Part shown: positions 1-6,591 of the stretch, in pieces
Position numbering within the stretch: the stretch's first letter is position 1
Layout of the letters: each line of letters starts with the position of its first letter
Assembly: GCA_023300065.1 (NCBI GenBank)
Contig: JALZWJ010000086.1
Location: forward strand, 1-7,921
Length of the DNA: 7,921 nucleotides
Origin: Akkermansiaceae bacterium
GTDB lineage: Bacteria > Verrucomicrobiota > Verrucomicrobiia > Verrucomicrobiales > Akkermansiaceae
Direction: 5' to 3'
Notes under the pieces: model-generated
The model's database searches: none
Told to the model about the DNA's origin: nothing
The model's input: only the letters and a program-made list of their open reading frames with translations
Program-made: the position numbers and the translations under genes

Positions 1-270
1 TATGCTGCCACAGGGGTGACGCTGTGTTATCTGATGCCGGTGGAGCTGACAGACGAATCTGTTTTAGCCGAAAATCGGGCGAGGAAACGGGCCTTTAGGG
101 AAGAGCTGGAGAGGCGGGTTCCTGGGGTGGTGATGCTGCAGATTCCTGAGCACGGTTGCAGTGATGATGAGTCCCTTTTCGCGGACACTCTTTACCATTT
201 GACGGAAGAGGCCGCGGCGGATTTTACGCGCAAGTTGACTCCGATTTTGGTGGAGGCCTTGCGAGATTGA
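1..270 (+). CDS. C-terminal fragment of a probable SGNH/GDSL-type hydrolase
   Basis: The frame is open from the left edge, so only the last 89 residues are visible and the true start lies outside the window; the GTG at position 16 is an internal valine, not a convincing start. The stop is TGA at 268-270. The fragment begins with a hydrophobic strand (TGVTLCYLMPVEL), then a charged helix (residues 21-40), a strand around PGVVMLQIPE, and ends with SLFADTLYHLTEEAAADFT. An acidic residue and a histidine a few positions apart, followed by a helix of the type 'HLt.eGa..fT', is how the catalytic Asp-His end of many SGNH/GDSL-like and DUF1574-like envelope proteins looks; here they would be D62 and H66. 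The Ser block and oxyanion residues are outside the window, so the substrate cannot be named. It converges on the M16 peptidase gene with a 7-nt gap. Family assignment is inference from a short C-terminus. Confidence 0.5.
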   Translation, partial: YAATGVTLCYLMPVELTDESVLAENRARKRAFREELERRVPGVVMLQIPEHGCSDDESLFADTLYHLTEEAAADFTRKLTPILVEALRD

Positions 271-289
271 GCAAGCGCTACTTGCTTTT
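270..289 (+). terminator. Possible intrinsic terminator at the end of the SGNH-like gene
   Basis: A perfect 6-bp inverted repeat, AGCAAG (270-275) and CTTGCT (281-286) with a 5-nt loop, runs directly into TTTT (286-289). It starts at the last base of the upstream gene's TGA stop, and its loop covers the TAG stop (278-280) of the convergent M16 gene. The T-run lies only on the + side, so it would end transcription of the SGNH-like gene. The stem is short and not very GC-rich and the T-run is brief, so it is a weak candidate. Confidence 0.4.
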
Positions 290-2806
290 CTGCGGTGGCG
301 AGACGGTGACGATGGTGGCTTTTCCTTCGGCGAAGAGTTCTTTTGCTACGTCGTGTATCTCGGCGGCGGTGACGGCGTTGAGGCGGTCGCTTTGGGTGAG
401 GTGATGGGTGGCGCTTTCTCCGAGGAGGACATCGAGCGCAGACATGCGGGCGCGGCTTGAGGGACTCTGGTTGCGGAGGGCCTCCCGCGCTTCGGTGTTG
501 GCTTTGACTCGCTCTAGGGCATCGGCGGGGATGCCCTCGGCGACGAGTTTATCGATCTCACCTTGGAGCTCCCGGCGTGCCACTTCTAGCTGGTCCGGCG
601 CGGTGCCAAGGTAGAATGCAAAGAGGCCGGTATTGAGGCCAAGGAACTGCGAGGTGCTGACGTAGTAGGCGAGGCCAAGCTCTTCCCGAATGCGGGTGAA
701 GAGGGGGCCGGCCATGTCTGAGCAATAGGCGTCAATTAGCTCTAGCGCATCGCGTCGTAGGTCGTCTTGGGCGAGGCCGGGGAAGCCGATGGCGATGACG
801 GCTTGTTCTTTGTCGAGTTGCAGGGCGTGTTCTCCGGCCTTTGCAGTGACGAGATCGGTAAGGGTGGGAGGGGTGCCGGTGGGGATTTGGCCGAGGGATT
901 TTTCAAGTTCCGCGATGGTGGTCTCAGGGTCCAGGTCGCCGAAGAAGGCGCACACCATATTACTGGCGACGAAGTAGCGGGAGTGTTGGGCTGTGAGGAC
1001 GAGGCGATCGATGGTGGGGAGGGTTTCGAGGGTGCCTGAGGAGGGGACTCCGTAGCCTTGGCCATCCCAGAGTTGGGTCCGCATTTCACGGAAGGCACGG
1101 CTGGCGGGGTCTTCTAAAAGTTCTTCGAGACCGGCGATCATGGCGGAGCGTTCGCGGTCGATTACATCGGTCGGGAAGCTGGGTTCGGTGATGACGTCGC
1201 CGAGGAGGTCGATGAGAGTTGAGAGGTCATCACGCAGACAATAGGTGGAGAGCATGAAGGTGTTATTTCCTCCTGAGGCACCGAGGCTGGCGCCGAGGTC
1301 TTCGAGCGTTTCTGCGATGGTGAGAGAGTCACGGGTCGTAGTTCCTTTTGTGAGAACGCGGGAGAGGAGGCTATTGAGCCCGGCGGTGGCAGGAGTCTCC
1401 GAGAGGGAGCCCGCGAGGAGGACGGTCTGACTGTAAACGACGGGGACGGTGGCATCGCGCTGGAGGAGGATACGAAGGCCATTCGAGAGGGTGTGCTCGA
1501 TGATTTCACCGCTTTTGGCGTTGGCTTTAGATTGCGGGGGCGCGGCGGCGACACCCTCTGGGACAAGGCTGGTGACGCTGAGGTTTTCTGGCGTGAGGTA
1601 GGTGGAGATGACTCGACGGAGGTCCGCCTCAGAGACGGCGGCGAGATTTTGAATGGCCGTGCGGGTGTAGTTTAGGTCCCGTGCGCTATGCCAGTTCGAG
1701 GCGAGATCTGAGGCGCGGCCCGAAGCGGTGGTGAGCGTTTTGAATTGTTGGGAAGCGACTTGGCGGAAGGCGCGTGCCATGGGACGGGTCAAATCAGAAC
1801 CGGCGAGGGCTTGGATCTGGTCTAAGATTTCTTGCTCAACTTGTTCCGCTTTCTCTGGTTCGACTTCGGCGTAGGCGGTGAAGATGCCGGGTCCATCGGC
1901 AGGCAGCCAGCTGTAGGAGCCGACGGAGTGAGCGAGGTTTTTTTCTTCACGGATCACGCGGTAGAGCGGGGAGGTGTGACCACCACCGAGGATGATGGAG
2001 AGGAGATCTAGCGCAGGGGCATCTTGGTGAGTGAGGCCGGGGGTCTGCCAGGTGAGGCTGAGGTGAGTATTGGGAATAGCGAAGGGACGCTGGGCTCGAC
2101 GCGAGCCAATCTGGCGGGGCTCGGTGGGACAGACGATGGGGAAGGCGGCGGGCGGGCGGAACCCTTTATCAAGCTCCCGTTCCACGATGGTGCGTGCCTC
2201 GGCAGGGTCGAAGCCGCCGGAGAGAACGAGGAAAGAATTATGGGTCCGGTATTTTGCAGCGTGGTAGGTTTTCATCTCTTCATAAGAGATGGCATTGAAG
2301 AGGTCGAGGTGGCCAATGACGGGATGGCGGCGGTGGTCCCGCTGGAAGCTGGTGCGGAAGAGGAGCTGGGAGGCTACGGAGTCTGGATCGTCCAGGCCCA
2401 TTGCGATTTCGCGACGAATAACGTCTTTTTCTTTCTCGTATTCGTTCTCTGGGAAGGCGGGGCGGAAGACCATCTCGATGAGGGCGGAGAGGAAGAGGTC
2501 GAGAGATTTGGCGGGCCCGTCGATGTAGTAAACGGTGCGATCAAAGCTGGTGTAGGCATTCCATTGGCCGCCGGCGGCTTGCACTTCTTGCGAGAGAGCC
2601 TCGCCGGTGAAGCGGTCGGTTCCTTTAAAGACCATGTGCTCAAGGAGGTGTGAAATTCCTGCTCCGGCGAGGGCGCTTTCGTGCTGGGAGCCGGTTTCGA
2701 CCCAGATTTGGACACTGATTACCGGGGAATCCGGAATGGGATCTAGGATGGTGTCAAATTCGTGTGCGAGGGTCTCGAGGCGCGCCGTGGTGGCTGGAAA
2801 GTCCAT
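278..2806 (-). CDS. Two-unit M16 family zinc metallopeptidase
   Basis: This 842-residue protein is a fused, double-length M16 (insulinase/pitrilysin) peptidase; bacterial M16B subunits are usually about half this size. Unit 1 (about residues 15-415) has the inverted zinc motif HLLEH at 53-57 and the third ligand E133 in IRREI, exactly 75 residues after H57, as in active M16 enzymes. A proline/alanine/lysine-rich linker follows (about 416-433). Unit 2 (about 434-842) starts with a typical 'LSNGLRILL' strand, but the zinc site is replaced by NSLLSRVLTKGT (478-489). The Arg/Tyr pair that M16 enzymes take from the other half is present in unit 2 (R707 and Y714 in IREELGLAYY), while unit 1 has R286 but H293 in the Tyr position. 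The family degrades peptides inside a clamshell chamber. No signal peptide or membrane segment is visible, so it is probably cytoplasmic. The ATG start lies just before the first expected strand; no Shine-Dalgarno sequence precedes it. The specific substrate is unknown. Confidence 0.93.
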   Translation of the reverse strand: MDFPATTARLETLAHEFDTILDPIPDSPVISVQIWVETGSQHESALAGAGISHLLEHMVFKGTDRFTGEALSQEVQAAGGQWNAYTSFDRTVYYIDGPAKSLDLFLSALIEMVFRPAFPENEYEKEKDVIRREIAMGLDDPDSVASQLLFRTSFQRDHRRHPVIGHLDLFNAISYEEMKTYHAAKYRTHNSFLVLSGGFDPAEARTIVERELDKGFRPPAAFPIVCPTEPRQIGSRRAQRPFAIPNTHLSLTWQTPGLTHQDAPALDLLSIILGGGHTSPLYRVIREEKNLAHSVGSYSWLPADGPGIFTAYAEVEPEKAEQVEQEILDQIQALAGSDLTRPMARAFRQVASQQFKTLTTASGRASDLASNWHSARDLNYTRTAIQNLAAVSEADLRRVISTYLTPENLSVTSLVPEGVAAAPPQSKANAKSGEIIEHTLSNGLRILLQRDATVPVVYSQTVLLAGSLSETPATAGLNSLLSRVLTKGTTTRDSLTIAETLEDLGASLGASGGNNTFMLSTYCLRDDLSTLIDLLGDVITEPSFPTDVIDRERSAMIAGLEELLEDPASRAFREMRTQLWDGQGYGVPSSGTLETLPTIDRLVLTAQHSRYFVASNMVCAFFGDLDPETTIAELEKSLGQIPTGTPPTLTDLVTAKAGEHALQLDKEQAVIAIGFPGLAQDDLRRDALELIDAYCSDMAGPLFTRIREELGLAYYVSTSQFLGLNTGLFAFYLGTAPDQLEVARRELQGEIDKLVAEGIPADALERVKANTEAREALRNQSPSSRARMSALDVLLGESATHHLTQSDRLNAVTAAEIHDVAKELFAEGKATIVTVSPPQKSK

Positions 2807-2904
2807 GACGGGAGACGGTGGGGGGAAGGCGCGGGGGAGGCAAGAATTTTGCCTCTCTGGAAAAAGTTCATGACCGTAAGATGTCTAGATGCTAACAATT
2901 AGCC
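2807..2904. promoter_or_regulatory. Divergent intergenic region between M16 gene and small anchored protein
   Basis: These 98 bp separate two divergently read genes and must hold both promoters unless these lie inside coding sequence. The left part next to the M16 start is a G-run-rich tract (2817-2840); the right part is AT-richer. I could not pick a confident -35/-10 pair on either strand. On the + strand, ATGACC (2870-2875) and TAACAA (2893-2898) have a 17-bp spacing and would place initiation at or very near the ATG at 2905, suggesting a leaderless message, but the match is poor. The dyad at 2837-2855 is listed separately. Confidence 0.4.
2837..2855. repeat. Perfect inverted repeat, possible operator
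   Basis: GAGGCAA (2837-2843) and TTGCCTC (2849-2855) are perfect reverse complements around a 5-bp AT-rich centre (GAATT). The half-sites are centred 12 bp apart, about one helical turn, as expected for a dimeric regulator binding one face of DNA. It lies between two divergent starts, about 31 bp from the M16 ATG and 50 bp from the other ATG, so it is not a terminator for either gene. An RNA stem-loop in one of the 5' leaders is the alternative reading. Confidence 0.45.
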
Positions 2905-3363
2905 ATGAACAGCAAGAAATTAGCTCTTTTAGCCATCTTTATTCTCCTTCTTTTGGGAGGAGGGATCTTTGCCTTGTATACGAAAAAGATGAATGCGGTT
3001 GGTTTTCGCGGCATTCCTTTTTCAGTGCAAGGGATCGAGCGAGAGGTGGTGGACGACTGGGTTAATACCTTCACTGCCGTCTTACAGCGAGATGATGCGC
3101 TTCAGATAATTGTGGAGGATTCGGAGTATGCTTCGAAGCTTGGCCTGGCGGAAGGGGAGGCCGTAGAGCATCTTCGCAACGCGGTGAATGTGAACTACAG
3201 CGAGACTCGTGGCACGATTCAGATTGGGTTGAGGGGCGCGCGAAAGAATAGCGCGGAACTCGATTCGATTTCCAAGGTAATCTTCAATGTCTCTGCGGCG
3301 GGAGTCGTTCAGGTAAAGCCCGCTTTTGGGACTCATTACAAGGCGATTTTAGAGCGTCGTTAA
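2905..3363 (+). CDS. Small membrane-anchored protein of unknown function, faintly Wzz-like
   Basis: This 152-residue protein has a short basic N-terminus (MNSKK) and one strongly hydrophobic stretch (about residues 6-25, LALLAIFILLLLGGGIFALY), best read as an uncleaved signal anchor with the rest outside the inner membrane. No lipobox cysteine is present; the protein has no cysteines at all. The soluble part alternates helices and strands: a helix near VVDDWVNTFTAVL, a strand QIIVEDS, a helix around KLGLAEGEAVEHL, a strand VNVNYSE, and another in TIQIGLRG, followed by a helix with SISKVI. The order 'strand, LGL, helix, strand, gT.qI' resembles the periplasmic part of Wzz-type polysaccharide chain-length determinants, but the second membrane segment of that family is missing and similarity is weak. 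I do not recognise the gene. It overlaps the nitroreductase gene tail-to-tail by 15 nt. No Shine-Dalgarno sequence precedes the ATG. Confidence 0.8.
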   Translation: MNSKKLALLAIFILLLLGGGIFALYTKKMNAVGFRGIPFSVQGIEREVVDDWVNTFTAVLQRDDALQIIVEDSEYASKLGLAEGEAVEHLRNAVNVNYSETRGTIQIGLRGARKNSAELDSISKVIFNVSAAGVVQVKPAFGTHYKAILERR

Positions 3364-3996
3364 GACCTCGCTTTTCTCAAAGCGGACTTTCGGTGCGGCG
3401 GCGTATTTATCAGTTTCTGCACGATAACCTAGGGCGCATGCGACTGTGGTGGTCAGCCCTTTTTCTTTGAGCCCCAGGATACGATCGTATTCCGCTGGGA
3501 TGATGCCTTCCATCGGGCAGGCATCGATGCCTAGGACGGCGGCGCTCGTCATGAGTTGTCCGAGCGCGATGTAGGCCTGGTGTTTGGCCCACTGGAGTTT
3601 TGCGGCGTCATCCATTTGGCTGGTGAAACCGACCATCATGTCGCGGTAGGGATTCAGGGCATCAATCTCGCCTCCACGGAGAGCGGTGGTGCGTTTTAAG
3701 AAATGATCGATATCGGTTTCGGTCATGGTGGTCTTGGCCGCCATGACGACGAAGTGTGAGCAGTCGGTCACCTGCACTTGCCCCCAAGAATGAGGGAGGA
3801 GTTCTTCTTTTAGGTCCTGGCTACGGATCACGAAAAAATGCCAAGGTTGAAGCCCGAAAGAGGAGGGGGTGAGGACGAGTGAGTCCTCAAGCATGTCCCA
3901 AGTATTTGAGGGGATCTCTTTGGAGGCGTCAAATTGCTTGGTGGCGTAGCGCCACTGAAGTTGCGTGAGGAGGTCGGTCGGAGAAAGCTGGCTCAT
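3349..3996 (-). CDS. NfsB-like FMN-dependent nitroreductase
   Basis: This 215-residue protein belongs to the NfsB/FMN reductase branch of the nitroreductase family: homodimeric flavoproteins that use NAD(P)H to reduce nitro compounds, quinones or dihydropteridines. Visible landmarks are RYATKQFD (16-23), the N-terminal FMN phosphate/ribityl contact region matching the 'STKAFD' segment of NfsB; LTPSSFGLQPWHFFVI (42-57); AAKTTM (86-91); CPMEGI (160-165), equivalent to the PIEGF loop of NfsB that contacts the flavin; LKEKG (176-180); and K203/R205 near the C-terminus, matching the K-x-R FMN contacts. I chose the ATG at 3994-3996. An in-frame TTG at 4015-4017 would add seven residues and make the gene overlap the end of lptD. 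With the ATG the gene lies 7 nt downstream of lptD, as in an operon. The physiological substrate cannot be told from sequence. Confidence 0.9.
   Translation of the reverse strand: MSQLSPTDLLTQLQWRYATKQFDASKEIPSNTWDMLEDSLVLTPSSFGLQPWHFFVIRSQDLKEELLPHSWGQVQVTDCSHFVVMAAKTTMTETDIDHFLKRTTALRGGEIDALNPYRDMMVGFTSQMDDAAKLQWAKHQAYIALGQLMTSAAVLGIDACPMEGIIPAEYDRILGLKEKGLTTTVACALGYRAETDKYAAAPKVRFEKSEVLTTL
3369..3384 (+). other. Small hairpin just after the small anchored protein's stop
   Basis: CGCTTT (3369-3374) and AAAGCG (3379-3384) form a perfect 6-bp stem with a TCTC loop, five bases after the TAA stop of the + strand gene. No T-run follows, so it is not a standard intrinsic terminator. It also lies inside the coding end of the convergent nitroreductase gene, where codon constraint (residues FEKSE) could produce it by chance. 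Confidence 0.2.
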
Positions 3997-4003
3997 GCCG
4001 CTA

Positions 4004-6499
4004 TCATTCCGCGCCAATTTCGATTGGCAAGGAAAGGCTTGGAATTTCCTTAATCCCGAAACTTAGAATGACGCCGTATTCGTCTTGGTCTTGGTTGTTT
4101 CGATGGAAGAAACCCAAGGATCCTACGAAGGAATCAAAGTCATAGTGGAGATTGTATTGCTGTAATTCGAGGGTGTCATCTTCGAGTTCAAAACGATGGT
4201 GCGTTCCGATGCCCCAGTATTCGTTCAGACGGGCGAAACTCTCTAAAACAATCCGGTCTGAGTCCCGCAAGATGGGGTGGGCATTGAGGTGACGGTAGTC
4301 GATGTTGAACTCGAAGTTATCCGACGGCATGAAGCGGAAAGATGCGGCGAGCTCGTTGCCGTTTGCGTCGGAGGAGACGGGAAATTGTGTTTCCAGATCG
4401 AGTTCAAACCAAGGGGTCGGATTCCAACGGAGATCGTTGTAGAGGTTCGAGAAATTACGATTGAGTTCGGGGTCCTCGAAAAAAGCATCAATGTAGGTGT
4501 CTAGGTTTAACCAGTCATGAGTCCCTCCATTGCGGCGTGTCACGAGGCGGTTGCGGATGCCCAGACGTAAGACGCTCCAGTCTTGGAGGTCATCGATCGC
4601 GGTGAAGCGGCCCACTTGCCGGGAGTTGGGGCGGGTCGTAGGGCTCAGGCGGTCGATCGTTTGAAAGGAAGAATCTAATTCATCGGTGGCAAGCCAATTA
4701 AAGGAGGTATAGGGCTCGATAATATGGCGAACGCCATCGAGGCCCCATTTTTGGCTACTGATGTTCGGGTAAGCGCGCGTCAGTTTCGTGGAGAAATCGA
4801 CTCCCGCAGAGAGGTGCGTCCGGCTCGTGGAGCTACTCTCTCCTTGGACGGCCTGATAATTCGTGTGGCCTGCGCCGACCCGGGGGATGATGTTTAGGTG
4901 CCCTGCTTTCAGCGGAAGTGAAAATTCATGGTAAGTGTGAAAGCGGGCAAAGCCCCGGTCATCAAGGAGGCCATCAATCTCATCAATGCGAGGATCACCT
5001 GCGAGGAGGGAGCCAGCCTCTTCTCTCAAATCGTCCCGCTGGAAGCTGGGGAGGAATTCCTCGTAGATACCCAGGGAGGTTTGGCTCTCGTAGAGGACTG
5101 AGCTGTTTAAAAATGGCTGTCGAATCCAGTCGTGGGTGAGTTCGGGGAGACGAGCCGTGCTTTGGTAGAAGTTATTAAGCCGGATCTGGGTGCCAAAAGT
5201 CGTCAAGCTATTGGCGTTACGCCGCGCGACCCCGAGATAGTTGTTCGGTGCCCGGTTGATGCGAAAGAGAGAGGGGTCAAAGTCTTCTAGGTAATATTGA
5301 TCACTGAGTAAGGTGAGGTCTGCGTCAAAAGTGTATTTTGCGGCTTCGCTCTCCCAGATCTCTTTACGGTGGTTAAATTCTACGCGGTAGCGATTTGGGT
5401 CGACTCTTCCTCGGTCGACTCCAGCGCGTTCTTGCTGCGGGTCAAAATCGTAGATGTAGTAGAGTTTTAACCAGCCAAATTGATCTTTATCATCAAGGCG
5501 GGTATCGAAGAGATCTAGCCCTAGGCCGAGGCCACGGTTACTGTAAAAGTCAGCGTGCCATTGGGATAAAAGCCACGCGTCCTTATTTTCTCCGGTGACG
5601 GGGTCCCGCTTTCCACCGAGCAGGACTCCATAGCGGTTCTTCACAAATACGCCGAGGTTTGAGCGGCCACCGGGAACGGCAAGGTAGCCAAGGTCAGCAT
5701 CGAGCGGTTGGGAGAGGTAGGGGAGCCAGAAGAGGTTGCGGTCGCCGATTCGGAGTTTGAAGTCTTTAAAAATGACCCGGTCACCGGGGAACACCGTGGT
5801 CCGCTCGGCGCGAATCCAAAAATCCGGCTTCTCCACATCATGAGTCGTGATGCCTGAGTCTTCACCCACCAAGACGGTGCGTCCTTCATGTTCTATTTTC
5901 TTGAAGGTCCCAGCTTCCATCAGCAGGGGATCTAAGCCCAGGCGGAGGTTTCTCGTGTCGAGTTTCTCCGTTTCATAGTGGTAGACCGCTGACTCTCCCC
6001 GATACAAGAGGCCTCCTTGATAGATACTAACGTTCCCGATCAGTTTGACGAATTTCTCGGTGGAGTTATAAATGGCATCATCAGCGAAGGCTTGAAAACC
6101 ATTACTGGCGGTCAGGGTGATGCGCCCGTTGAATCGCAGCGATTGCTGGCCATCGATGTTCTCAAATTTAGGGCTGATGTCGTCTCCCTTGATTTGAATG
6201 TTAGCAGGTAAAGTGGTGTCGGTTTTCTTTCTTGTGCCTTTGTCCAAGATTCCCACGAATGGGTTATCATTGGGGGGCTTGATGGCGGCCTGGGTGGGCT
6301 TGATTGGCTCGATCGGGAAGTCCTCAAAGACATCAGGGAGGGGCTTGATCTCGGGGATCGGGGTGGGCAGAGGTTCGGGGAGGACTTTCGGGTCGGGCAA
6401 GCCTCCAGGCGGGAGTAAATTTGCGGGCAAGGGGCCGATGCCTTCCTGACCGGAAGCGGAAAGCGCGGTCAAAGATAAGATTAGGAGGAAGCGACTCAT
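4004..6499 (-). CDS. lptD: LptD/OstA-type LPS assembly outer-membrane protein
   Basis: This 831-residue protein is the outer-membrane barrel that, with LptE, inserts lipopolysaccharide into the outer leaflet. A cleavable signal peptide (about 1-17, SRFLLILSLTALSASG) is followed by a proline-rich stretch (19 prolines in residues 23-80). An OstA/LptA-like jellyroll domain spans about 100-240, with a typical repeat around DDAIYNSTEKFVKLIGNVSI (141-160). The region from about 250 onward shows alternating aromatic strands of a barrel. LptD C-terminal hallmarks are RHIIEPYTSFNW (591-602), the IRNRLVTRR strand (648-656), and NDLRWNPTPWFELDLETQF (688-706). The length is near the usual 750-850. The protein has no cysteine anywhere, so it cannot form the disulfides that control maturation of E. 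coli LptD. It ends after a final strand with a short tail (IEIGAE) rather than a terminal aromatic residue. The ATG at 6497-6499 is required by the signal peptide; no Shine-Dalgarno sequence precedes it. No lptE candidate is in the window. Confidence 0.9.
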   Translation of the reverse strand: MSRFLLILSLTALSASGQEGIGPLPANLLPPGGLPDPKVLPEPLPTPIPEIKPLPDVFEDFPIEPIKPTQAAIKPPNDNPFVGILDKGTRKKTDTTLPANIQIKGDDISPKFENIDGQQSLRFNGRITLTASNGFQAFADDAIYNSTEKFVKLIGNVSIYQGGLLYRGESAVYHYETEKLDTRNLRLGLDPLLMEAGTFKKIEHEGRTVLVGEDSGITTHDVEKPDFWIRAERTTVFPGDRVIFKDFKLRIGDRNLFWLPYLSQPLDADLGYLAVPGGRSNLGVFVKNRYGVLLGGKRDPVTGENKDAWLLSQWHADFYSNRGLGLGLDLFDTRLDDKDQFGWLKLYYIYDFDPQQERAGVDRGRVDPNRYRVEFNHRKEIWESEAAKYTFDADLTLLSDQYYLEDFDPSLFRINRAPNNYLGVARRNANSLTTFGTQIRLNNFYQSTARLPELTHDWIRQPFLNSSVLYESQTSLGIYEEFLPSFQRDDLREEAGSLLAGDPRIDEIDGLLDDRGFARFHTYHEFSLPLKAGHLNIIPRVGAGHTNYQAVQGESSSTSRTHLSAGVDFSTKLTRAYPNISSQKWGLDGVRHIIEPYTSFNWLATDELDSSFQTIDRLSPTTRPNSRQVGRFTAIDDLQDWSVLRLGIRNRLVTRRNGGTHDWLNLDTYIDAFFEDPELNRNFSNLYNDLRWNPTPWFELDLETQFPVSSDANGNELAASFRFMPSDNFEFNIDYRHLNAHPILRDSDRIVLESFARLNEYWGIGTHHRFELEDDTLELQQYNLHYDFDSFVGSLGFFHRNNQDQDEYGVILSFGIKEIPSLSLPIEIGAE

Positions 6500-6591
6500 G
6501 GAACCGTGTGGAGGCTAGGAAGTTGGCAAAAATGTGTCGATAGGATTCGCTGGATTTGTCGGAAAAGCAGGATAGCTTCGCACGTCTCACT
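6500..6591. promoter_or_regulatory. Divergent intergenic region between lptD and the SDR gene
   Basis: These 92 bp lie between the lptD start and the chosen SDR start and should hold promoters for both. I could not identify a convincing promoter pair; TTGGCA (6523-6528) resembles a -35 but has no good -10 at normal spacing. On the minus strand, TTCCGA followed 16 bp later by TATCGA (6540s to 6560s) is a weak candidate for lptD. No sigma-E-like consensus, clear operator dyad or Shine-Dalgarno sequence was seen on either side. Confidence 0.3.

Noticed and set aside
2024..2653. A 209-residue open frame on the + strand opposite the start of the M16 gene
   Set aside because: It lies wholly antisense to conserved M16 sequence including the zinc site, has no recognisable domain, and looks like a by-product of GC-rich codon use in the real gene.
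3997..4017. TTG start extending the nitroreductase by seven residues
   Set aside because: It would overlap the end of lptD, has no ribosome binding site, and adds nothing seen in the family.
6556..6591. TTG start extending the SDR by 12 residues
   Set aside because: The extra residues are polar, without a family counterpart, and precede an ATG that puts the Rossmann strand in its usual N-terminal position.
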